From NCBI RefSeq assembly GCF_028368935.1, contig NZ_JAQNDK010000001.1, positions 3,906,001-3,970,000 on the forward strand: DNA of 64,000 bases. Direction: 5' to 3'. Source of the DNA: Sorangium aterium (GTDB lineage: Bacteria; Myxococcota_A; Polyangia; Polyangiales; Polyangiaceae). A program made the position numbers and the translations under genes. Of the stretch, positions 57,720 to 64,000 are shown in pieces; position 1 is the first letter of the stretch; every line of letters starts with the position of its first letter. The notes beneath the pieces are model-generated. The model saw nothing but the letters and a program-made list of their open reading frames with translations, was not told the DNA's origin and searched no databases.

Positions 57720-57870
57720 TCGCTGGCAGGCCCGCGGGAGCGGGCTCCGGCGGCGAGCGCAGGCGCAGCGGGAGCGGCGAAGCGGCTGGAGGAGCGCGGG
57801 AGGACGCGGCGACTCCCGCGCTGTCCGATTGAGCTCCGCTGCCTCCCCGGGTATGCCGGAGCGGTACGCC

Positions 57871-58356
57871 ATGGAGCCCCCCAACGCGATCCAGTTGCCC
57901 GAGGAGCTCCGCGCGCCGCCCCCGCGCCCCTGGGCGGCCTTGCGGCACGTCCGGCACCAGCTGGCCGGCGTGGGGTACTCGCTGCTCTTCTGGGCGGGGC
58001 TGCTCGGGGTCGGCGCCTTCTACCGGCACGTCGATTTCGTCGCGATGCTCCTCACGGTCTCGCTCGGCGTCATGCCGTTCGTGCTCCTGTATCAGCTGCT
58101 GGGCAGCTATGCCGCGTGCCGCCTGGCGCTCCGCGGGGCGCCGTCGGCGGCGCACATCTACGAGGGAGCCGTCGTGACGAGGTACGGGACGGTGAACATC
58201 TGGCACGTCGTCGTCGCCGGCCAGCACGTGCGGATTCGCGCGAACGCGCCGCTCGACAAGAGCGTGGTCGTCCTCGTGACGCCCGAGACGCGGAGCGGCA
58301 AGCGCCGAGTCGGGGTCTATCATCCCCGGTTCGGGATCTGCACATCGCTCGTGTGA
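57871..58356 (+). CDS. Small two-helix membrane protein, uncharacterised
   Basis: From the ATG at 57871 this gives 161 residues. A proline-rich N-terminus (ELRAPPPRPWAALRHV) precedes two membrane helices (YSLLFWAGLLGVGAF and VAMLLTVSLGVMPFVLLYQLL). A soluble beta-rich tail follows: IYEGAVVTRYGTVNIWHVVV, HVRIRANAPLDKSVVVLV and YHPRFGICTSLV. GGAG lies about nine bases upstream; an ATG at 57853 would add six residues. It may follow the amylase gene in the same transcript (150-bp gap) and precedes the kelch gene by 54 bp. No family recognised. Confidence 0.62.
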   Translation: MEPPNAIQLPEELRAPPPRPWAALRHVRHQLAGVGYSLLFWAGLLGVGAFYRHVDFVAMLLTVSLGVMPFVLLYQLLGSYAACRLALRGAPSAAHIYEGAVVTRYGTVNIWHVVVAGQHVRIRANAPLDKSVVVLVTPETRSGKRRVGVYHPRFGICTSLV

Positions 58357-58410
58357 GCCGCGCTCGCGGCGCTGTTGTTGCGGGCGTGACCGCGTGAGAC
58401 ATTCGCTGGC

Positions 58411-61400
58411 ATGCGAGCTGGGTCGGGTCTTCGCGTGCTGGTCATGGCCGTCCTGGTGCTGGCCGTTGTGGGATGGGTGGGCGCGCTCGGGTGCGCGGCG
58501 GGGCACGACGGCGCTGCGGCCGCGGCGCTCGTGCAGCGCCGGTTCCCGGCGCACGCCGCCGAGGTGCTCGGCAGCGGCGCTCCCGGCGCGCCGGCGGCGA
58601 CCGAGGGTGGCTTCGCCCTCGGCGCGGCCGGCCCGGGCGGCGGACGGCAGCGGCTCCAGGCCGAGCTGCCGCGCGACGGCGGCGGCTGGATGCGGCTCTC
58701 GGGCGCGGGCGGCTTCGAGGTGCGGGTGCGGGAGGCCGGCGCGTCCGGCCAGGGGGCGGTGGTCGACGGTGCGGTGATCTATGGCCGCGCGGGCGGCGCG
58801 TCGTTCTGGCGGGCTGCCGCCGGGGGTATCGAGGAATGGCTCACCGTGGCGCCGGGCGCCGCGCCGGCGGGTGAGCCCGCGGCCGTCTGGGAGGTGGACG
58901 GCGCGGCGCTGCGGCAGCGCGGCGAGGCCGTCGAGGTGGTGGACGCGGCGGGGACGCCGCGGCTGCGCGTCACAGCGCCGCGAGCGTTCGCGGAAGGCGG
59001 GCGGCCGATCGCGGCGCGCCTCGAGGCGCGCGGGGCGGAGATCGCGCTGCTTGTCGAGGCGTCGGCGGAGCTCGTGCTCGTGGATCCGCTGTGGCGCCCC
59101 GTCGGGGCCATGGCCACGAGGCGGGACGGCGGGCATACGGCCACGCTGCTGGGCGGCGACGACGGGCGGGTCCTGGTCGCGGGCGGCAATGGCGGCGACG
59201 GCTATCTCGCGAGCGCGGAGCTGTTCGACCCGGCGGACGACAGCTGGGCGCCGGCTCAGCCGATGAGCGCACCGCGCCTCGAGCACGCCGCCGTGCTGCT
59301 GGACAGCGGGCGAATCCTCGTCGTGGGCGGCGCCGACGGCTCGGGCACGACGGTGGCGAGCGCGGAGCTGTACGACCCGGCGGAGGACCGCTGGACGCCG
59401 GCGCGGTCGATGAACGGCGCGCGCCAGGGCCCCACGGCGACGCGGCTGGACAGCGGGCAGATCCTCGTCGTGGGCGGCTGGAGTGACGGCAAGTACCTCG
59501 CGAGCGCGGAGCTGTTCGACCCGCGGGAGGGCATCTGGACCGCGGCGGCGCCGATGAGCACCGCGCGTTATGGGCACACCGCGACGCTGCTGGCCGATGG
59601 GCGGGTCCTGGTCGCCGGCGGCATCGGGCCGGAGGGCGAGGTCCCTACCGTGGACGTGTACAATCCGGCGACGAACACCTGGACCCCGGCGCGCTCGATG
59701 AGCACCGGGCGCCGAGGGCACACGGCGACGCGGCTCGACGGCGGGCAGGTCCTCGTCACGGGCGGCTTGACGAGCGACGGCACGTTCCTCGCGAGCGCGG
59801 AGCTGTTCGACCCGGTGAACGGCAGCTGGACGCCGGCGCCGCCGATGAGCTTCGGGCGCTTTGGCCACACGGCGACGCTGCTCGACGGCGGGCGGGTCCT
59901 GGTCACAGGCGGCCTCTACTCGTACCTCCACCTCGCGGACGCGGAGATCTACGACCCGGCGGAGCGCTCCTGGTCGAACGCACCGGCGATGGCCGTCGGC
60001 CGCAGCGATCATACGGCGACGCTGCTCCCGCGCGGCGGCGTGCTCGTGACGGGCGGCAATCAAGGATTCGAGGCGAACGCCGAGGTCTACGACCCGCCGG
60101 GCACGAGCCCGTGGGCGGAGACCGCGTCGATGCGCGACGCGCGCTACGTGCACACGGCGACGCTGCTGGACGACGGGCGGGTCCTGGTCGCGGGCGGCTA
60201 CGGGGCCGAAGCCATCGACCTCAATACCGCGGAGATCTACGACCCGGCCGACGGCACCTGGACCGCGGCGAAGGAGATGCGTGACGCGCGCTACACGCAC
60301 ACGGCGACGCTGCTGGGCGACGGGCGGGTCCTGGTCGCGGGCGGCTACGCGAGCAGCGCGGAGGGCGCGCTCGCGACCGTGGAGATCTTCGACCCCATGA
60401 CGCGCGGCTGGACAGCGGCAGCGCCGATGATCGCCGCGCGCCAGGGGCACACGGCCACGCTGCTGGACGACGGGAGGGTCCTGGTCACAGGCGGCGTCGG
60501 TGCCAACTACAGCAACCTCGCGAGCGCGGAGATCTACGACCCGGAGGAAGGCACCTGGACGGAAGCGGCAACGATGATCGCCGCGCGCCAGGGGCACACG
60601 GCCACGCTGCTGGGCGACGGGCGGGTCCTGGTCACAGGCGGCTACGGGCCCCGCGGTGAGGCCCCGAACACGGAGATCTGGAGCCCCACCGCGCGCAGCT
60701 GGACACCGGCGGCACCGATGAGCGCCGGGCGCCGGGCGCACACGGCGACGCTGCTGGACGATGGGCGGGTCCTGGTCACGGGCGGCTCCCCGGATTCGGA
60801 GGGGATCAGCGGGCTCGCGAGCGCGGAGCTGTACGACCCGGCGACCGATCGCTGGACGCCGCGAGCTCCCATGAGCACCGGGCGCCAGAACCACACGGCG
60901 ACGCGGCTCCTGGACGGGCGGGTCCTGGTCGCGGGCAATGCCCCCGTCAATGGCCATGGCAGCGCGAGCGCGGAGGTGTACGACCTCGCCACGGACAGCT
61001 GGTCTCCGGCAGGGACGATGTACTCCGAGCGATCTCGACACGCAGCGACCCTGCTGCGCCATGGCAAGGTCCTGATCACCGGCGGCGTGGGCCCCGGCAT
61101 GTATCTCGCCAGCGCCGAGCTCTACACCGCGGCTTTCCCCGGCGACCCTTGCGACACCGACACGGACTGCGCCGGCGCCTCCTGCGTCGACGGCGTCTGC
61201 TGCGACACCCCTTGCTCGGGCGCGTGCATGGCCTGCTCCGCCGCGAAGAAGGGCGCCGGCCCCGACGGCGCATGCGGCCCCATCCAGGCCGGCGCCGATC
61301 CGGACGACGACTGCGCCGCGGAGCCAGCCTCCTCCTGCGGCACCAACGGCCTCTGCGACGGCCGCGGCGGCTGCCAGCTGCGGGCGCAGGGCAGCCCCTG

Positions 61401-62490
61401 CGGCGCGGCCTCGTGCAAGGGCGCCTCCGAGCTCGTCGAGGCCCCCCTCTGCGACGGGCGCGGGGTCTGCGCCGAGGGCGACACCCTATCTTGCGCCGAG
61501 TACCGCTGCGTCGCGGGCGCCTGTCTCACGGGCTGCACCTTCGACACCCAGTGCGCCGACTCGGCCTACTGCGAGGCGACCGGCGGCGACTGCCTGCCAA
61601 AGAAGCCCGCCGGCGCCCCGTGCTCGCTCCCGAAGGAGTGCCTCAGCGGGCAGTGCAGGGCCGGCGCCTGCGAGCTCGACAGCGACGAGGACGGCATCGC
61701 CGACAGCGAGGACAACTGCCCTGCGGTCCCGAACACGCTCCAGGCCAACACCGATGGCGGCCTGCCTGCGGGCGATCTCCTCGGCGACGCCTGCGACGAG
61801 GACGACGACGCCGACGGCGTCGGCGATAGGGTGGACAACTGCCCCCTCGTCGCGAACCCCGACCAGGCCGACGTCAACCGCGATGGGGTCGGCGACGCCT
61901 GCGATTGCAGCAACCCGCGCAAGCCCGACGGCAGCCCCTGCGACGACGGCAACGCCTGCACGCAGACCGATACCTGCCAGAACGGCGCCTGCGTCGGCGG
62001 AGATCCCTTCGTGTGCCCGCAGCCCGACACCTCCACCTGCAGGCGCGCCGTCTGCGCGCCGGCCACCGGCGCCTGCGCGAGGCGCTACAAGCTCGACGGG
62101 GCGCCCTGTCCAGGCGGCGAGTGCATCGCCGGGGGCTGCTTGCTCGCGGAGGCTGCCAGCGGCTCCGGAGGCGGCGCGGGGGGCGAGGGCCAGGGCGGAG
62201 AGGGCGGCGGCGGCCAGGGCGGAGAGGGCGGCGGCGGCGGCCAGGGCGGCGGCGGCCAGGGCGGCGACGCCGCCGCGAATGGCTCCAGCGGGTCCGGCGG
62301 CACCGGCGGCAACGCCGGCGGCGCGTCTCCGGCGCCTGCACCGGAGGGGAGCGCCCCGCCGCGCGCGCACGGCAACGGCTGCGCCCTGGCGCGTGGCGCC
62401 GGTCCTGACCCGGGCGGCTCGTCCGTGCCCTGGCTCCTCCTCGCCGCGCTGCTCGCCGCGCGGTCCTGGGGTTTCCGCAAGGCAGGCTAA
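58411..62490 (+). CDS. Giant surface protein: kelch repeats, Cys-rich region, TSP3 repeats, C-terminal sorting-like tail
   Basis: 1359 residues. A signal peptide ([17 protein letters not shown]) and a 200-residue N-terminal domain lead to about thirteen kelch repeats (residues about 230-905). Each carries H-T-A-T-L-L-x-D-G-R-V-L-V-x-G-G, then A-E-x-Y/F-D-P and W, enough for about two propellers. A Cys-rich part follows ([31 protein letters not shown]). Two thrombospondin-type-3 calcium repeats come next ([37 protein letters not shown]). After a Gly-rich stretch the chain ends GCALARGAG...[22 protein letters not shown], a Cys, hydrophobic helix and basic end like myxobacterial C-terminal sorting signals. 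It is probably a cell-surface adhesin. The repeats are alike even at DNA level. Confidence 0.88.
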   Translation: MRAGSGLRVLVMAVLVLAVVGWVGALGCAAGHDGAAAAALVQRRFPAHAAEVLGSGAPGAPAATEGGFALGAAGPGGGRQRLQAELPRDGGGWMRLSGAGGFEVRVREAGASGQGAVVDGAVIYGRAGGASFWRAAAGGIEEWLTVAPGAAPAGEPAAVWEVDGAALRQRGEAVEVVDAAGTPRLRVTAPRAFAEGGRPIAARLEARGAEIALLVEASAELVLVDPLWRPVGAMATRRDGGHTATLLGGDDGRVLVAGGNGGDGYLASAELFDPADDSWAPAQPMSAPRLEHAAVLLDSGRILVVGGADGSGTTVASAELYDPAEDRWTPARSMNGARQGPTATRLDSGQILVVGGWSDGKYLASAELFDPREGIWTAAAPMSTARYGHTATLLADGRVLVAGGIGPEGEVPTVDVYNPATNTWTPARSMSTGRRGHTATRLDGGQVLVTGGLTSDGTFLASAELFDPVNGSWTPAPPMSFGRFGHTATLLDGGRVLVTGGLYSYLHLADAEIYDPAERSWSNAPAMAVGRSDHTATLLPRGGVLVTGGNQGFEANAEVYDPPGTSPWAETASMRDARYVHTATLLDDGRVLVAGGYGAEAIDLNTAEIYDPADGTWTAAKEMRDARYTHTATLLGDGRVLVAGGYASSAEGALATVEIFDPMTRGWTAAAPMIAARQGHTATLLDDGRVLVTGGVGANYSNLASAEIYDPEEGTWTEAATMIAARQGHTATLLGDGRVLVTGGYGPRGEAPNTEIWSPTARSWTPAAPMSAGRRAHTATLLDDGRVLVTGGSPDSEGISGLASAELYDPATDRWTPRAPMSTGRQNHTATRLLDGRVLVAGNAPVNGHGSASAEVYDLATDSWSPAGTMYSERSRHAATLLRHGKVLITGGVGPGMYLASAELYTAAFPGDPCDTDTDCAGASCVDGVCCDTPCSGACMACSAAKKGAGPDGACGPIQAGADPDDDCAAEPASSCGTNGLCDGRGGCQLRAQGSPCGAASCKGASELVEAPLCDGRGVCAEGDTLSCAEYRCVAGACLTGCTFDTQCADSAYCEATGGDCLPKKPAGAPCSLPKECLSGQCRAGACELDSDEDGIADSEDNCPAVPNTLQANTDGGLPAGDLLGDACDEDDDADGVGDRVDNCPLVANPDQADVNRDGVGDACDCSNPRKPDGSPCDDGNACTQTDTCQNGACVGGDPFVCPQPDTSTCRRAVCAPATGACARRYKLDGAPCPGGECIAGGCLLAEAASGSGGGAGGEGQGGEGGGGQGGEGGGGGQGGGGQGGDAAANGSSGSGGTGGNAGGASPAPAPEGSAPPRAHGNGCALARGAGPDPGGSSVPWLLLAALLAARSWGFRKAG

Positions 62491-62608
62491 TTTACCGCGG
62501 TTCGCCGAGTTCTCGCTGGTCGTGCCCTTCCGACAGGCTCCCGGGCGGTTCGGTCATGCCTCGCTCACGCGCAACCAGGGACGAACTTGGGCAACGATTT
62601 TGCCGTGC

Positions 62609-62630
62609 CGAACCGTCGCGAACCGTCGCA
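62609..62630. repeat. 22-bp dispersed motif
   Basis: CGAACCGTCGCGAACCGTCG plus CA is a tandem of an 11-mer. The reverse complement, with one change (GAT for GAA), lies at about 46138-46159 beside the IS110 element, and a weaker relative is at about 63093. All copies are intergenic. Confidence 0.5.
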
Positions 62631-62682
62631 TTTGCCGCGATTTTGGGGGCACCAGGCGATTGATCGCCCCCCTTCGGAGGGC

Positions 62683-62883
62683 ATGGACCCAACCCGGGAC
62701 CAACCAGTGAGCCCGGGGCTTGGCGTGCTCGCGCCGGCCGACCCGTCGCCTCGGGCCGCCGTGGTCGCCTCGCTCGCCGGCACTCTGAGTCGCGCCGTCG
62801 CCCTCGGGGATGAGGAGGCGGCCCGTGTAGTTCACGAGGCGATCGGGCGGCTGCTCGGGCTGCCGGTGTCACCGAAGCGGTGA
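62683..62883 (+). CDS. Small hypothetical protein (66 residues)
   Basis: The ATG at 62683 has GGAGG two bases upstream. The product starts MDPTRDQPVSPGLGVLAPAD and has a helical second half, SLAGTLSRAVALGDEEAARV and VHEAIGRLLGL. Codon bias is that of real genes here. I do not recognise a family. Its stop overlaps a GTG of a further frame (62880-63179, Arg-rich, doubtful). It lies beside an integrase remnant, so it may belong to a decayed integrative element. Confidence 0.5.
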   Translation: MDPTRDQPVSPGLGVLAPADPSPRAAVVASLAGTLSRAVALGDEEAARVVHEAIGRLLGLPVSPKR

Positions 62884-63426
62884 GCAAGCTCGCGCGGACA
62901 AATATCCTGCCGTATCGGGAAGACCTGACTCCGCCCGTAGCAAGAAGGCGGCCATCTGGCCGCCGTGCTCGCGCGCAGGGGACAACGACGCCGGTTGTGC
63001 GCCGCAGGACACGGGCAGCCTTCCGTCGCGGATCGGCTGGCCCACATCGCCGGCAAGAGAGCGAGTGCCATAAAGACGAAGTTGCGGTGGCGAACCGGTG
63101 CGATCCGCCCGGCGCTCGGTGGGCTGCTCGCGTTGCCGGCGGCACCGGAGGGGCAAGCGCGCTCGCATCCTTAGGGTGAAGCCTCGGGCCTCCGGGAGTG
63201 GCCTTTCCGGATCCCGAACCGCGTCCTCGAGCAGTAGGCGCCGTCCCTACGGACCGTTGAGGCGCGCGATCTCGTGGAGCAGCTCCGGCTCATACGGCCC
63301 CGGGAGGGCATCGTGCTCCTCGTCGGCGGAGGCGAGCAGGTCACCCTGCTCGCCGGCTCCTGAAGCTGCCCGTCGAGACCGCGCTCTCGCGGCTCCGCCT
63401 CGGCCGCAAGGACCTCGCACATGTGC
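62884..63426. other. Decayed region without an intact gene
   Basis: Several short frames with protein-like stretches are present but all break. On the plus strand QPSVADRLAHIAGKRAS occurs at about 63016-63066. On the minus strand SADEEHDALPGPYEPELLHE and IARLNGP end at a stop at 63247. No start, ribosome-binding site or domain links them. With the integrase scrap that follows, this looks like eroded mobile-element DNA. Confidence 0.5.
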
Positions 63427-63616
63427 TCACGCGGCGATCTGCGAATAACCGGCAAGGTGCGAGACGGTGACGACGTGGGTCCCCGCGCCGAGCAGGTCAC
63501 TGATGAAGGTGCGGCGGACGTCGTGCGGCGAGAAGCCGTTGACCCCGGCGCGCCGCGATCCGGTCGAGGATGCCGTACACGGCCCGATCGGTCAGGCCCG
63601 CCGCTCGATCTACATG
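63427..63616 (-). pseudogene. Tyrosine recombinase (phage-type integrase) remnant
   Basis: The minus strand reads VDRAAGLTDRAVYGILDRIA, then, after a one-base shift near 63545, VNGFSPHDVRRTFISDLLGAG and THVVTVSHLAGYSQIAA to a stop at 63427. HDVRR is the HxxR box of tyrosine recombinases, and HLAG(H) is the next conserved box, with Tyr for His. The catalytic Tyr and everything after are missing, and the N-terminal part is absent. It is clearly a dead integrase, probably from a former integrative element. Confidence 0.65.
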
Positions 63617-63987
63617 GGCTTACTGATCGGGTGGAGGAACGGCCGGTACGATCGCCGTGCGAGTGCGCCAAGCGGCGCGCCTCCGAGTCCTCCACGGAAC
63701 CTTCAACTCGGCGAAGGGCTAGCCCGGACCGCGGCTGCGCTCTTGAGTGCTCGGCGCTCCATGCCATTCCCCACCTGCTGAGCGTCGCGCCCACACTCCA
63801 GGGGGCGGATTCGCTGGGACCGCGCTGCCGCTGTTGCTTCGCCCCCGAGCGCGGGCCGCGCACTAGCGATGCTGCGCCACGATCCGTCTTGTACGGAACG
63901 TGAGCCGGGCTCGAATCCTCCGTCCGCCCCCTTGCGAAGCCGGTACGAGTGCCTATGCTCTCGCCCCCCTGGACAGGAGGCGATCTC

Positions 63988-64000
63988 ATGCAGAAAGACG
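63988..64000 (+). CDS. Start of a gene continuing beyond the window
   Basis: ATG-CAG-AAA-GAC at the very end is preceded by a perfect AGGAGG (63975-63980) seven bases upstream, one of the best ribosome-binding sites in the window. Only four codons are visible, so nothing can be said about the product. Confidence 0.5.

Noticed and set aside
62880-63179. GTG-started frame overlapping the 66-residue gene by four bases
   Set aside because: Arg-rich throughout after the first 20 residues, no domain, no ribosome-binding site; probably non-coding.
63802-63940. tRNA-like sequence: GGGCTCGAATCC with 9-bp outer pairing GGGGGCGGA/TCCGCCCCC
   Set aside because: The T-arm stem does not pair, the outer arms are about 135 bases apart and no anticodon arm or D-loop is seen. 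It may be a broken attachment site but is not a tRNA.

Overview
The window reads as chromosomal DNA of a large-genome, very high-GC myxobacterium of the Sorangium/Polyangiales type. This is an inference from content: three giant Ser/Thr-kinase/AAA-ATPase fusions, two of which also carry a histidine kinase; many secreted lipoproteins with long Gly/Ala/Thr linkers; a kelch plus thrombospondin-type-3 surface protein with a hydrophobic C-terminal tail; few operons; and strong G/C at third codon positions. That codon bias opens long spurious frames opposite almost every gene. No rRNA, convincing tRNA or CRISPR array was seen.

Layout. 1-9.3 kb is housekeeping-like: the start of a YqgE/AlgH gene, a 6-pyruvoyl-tetrahydropterin-synthase-like protein, an overlapping XPB helicase/Bax1 nuclease pair, a secreted PHP-domain protein, a glycosyltransferase with TPR-like repeats, a CorA channel, an unknown membrane protein and a GFA-family protein. 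9.5-14.2 kb holds a lipoprotein, a pentapeptide-repeat protein and monomeric isocitrate dehydrogenase. 14.6-22.8 kb is a two-gene signalling operon with an ATGA overlap: a 1988-aa kinase/ATPase/histidine-kinase/receiver fusion, then a REC-PAS-HK-REC hybrid kinase. 23-31.3 kb carries small regulatory and redox units: LysR, ferredoxin-MBL, an ECF41-like sigma factor with an AhpD-like partner, a cupin protein and a DJ-1/PfpI protein beside an AraC remnant, followed by an LRV-repeat protein and an outer-membrane protein.

31.3-40.3 kb has a lipoprotein, a pectate lyase, a repeat-rich intergenic region, a second kinase/ATPase fusion, a DUF2934 protein and an enhancer-binding-protein-like regulator without a GAFTGA motif. 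40.4-46.2 kb is decayed accessory DNA: an IS66 TnpA relic, a flavoenzyme scrap, a frameshifted sialidase-like gene and an IS110-family element beside a palindrome. 46.2-58.4 kb combines a CE6-like esterase, a third kinase/ATPase/HK fusion, an AraC regulator, a GH16 enzyme, a GH13 amylase and a small membrane protein; a fragment of the amylase gene lies 3.27 kb upstream of the intact copy. 58.4-62.5 kb is the kelch/TSP3 surface protein. The last 1.5 kb holds a small gene, an integrase relic and the first codons of a new gene.

How the parts may fit together (inference): pectate lyase, esterase, GH16 and GH13 enzymes are all predicted to sit on the cell surface as lipoproteins and would suit a polysaccharide-degrading soil bacterium. 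The AraC gene next to the GH16/GH13 pair is the obvious candidate local regulator. The three giant kinases probably integrate signals, but nothing in the sequence links them to particular targets.
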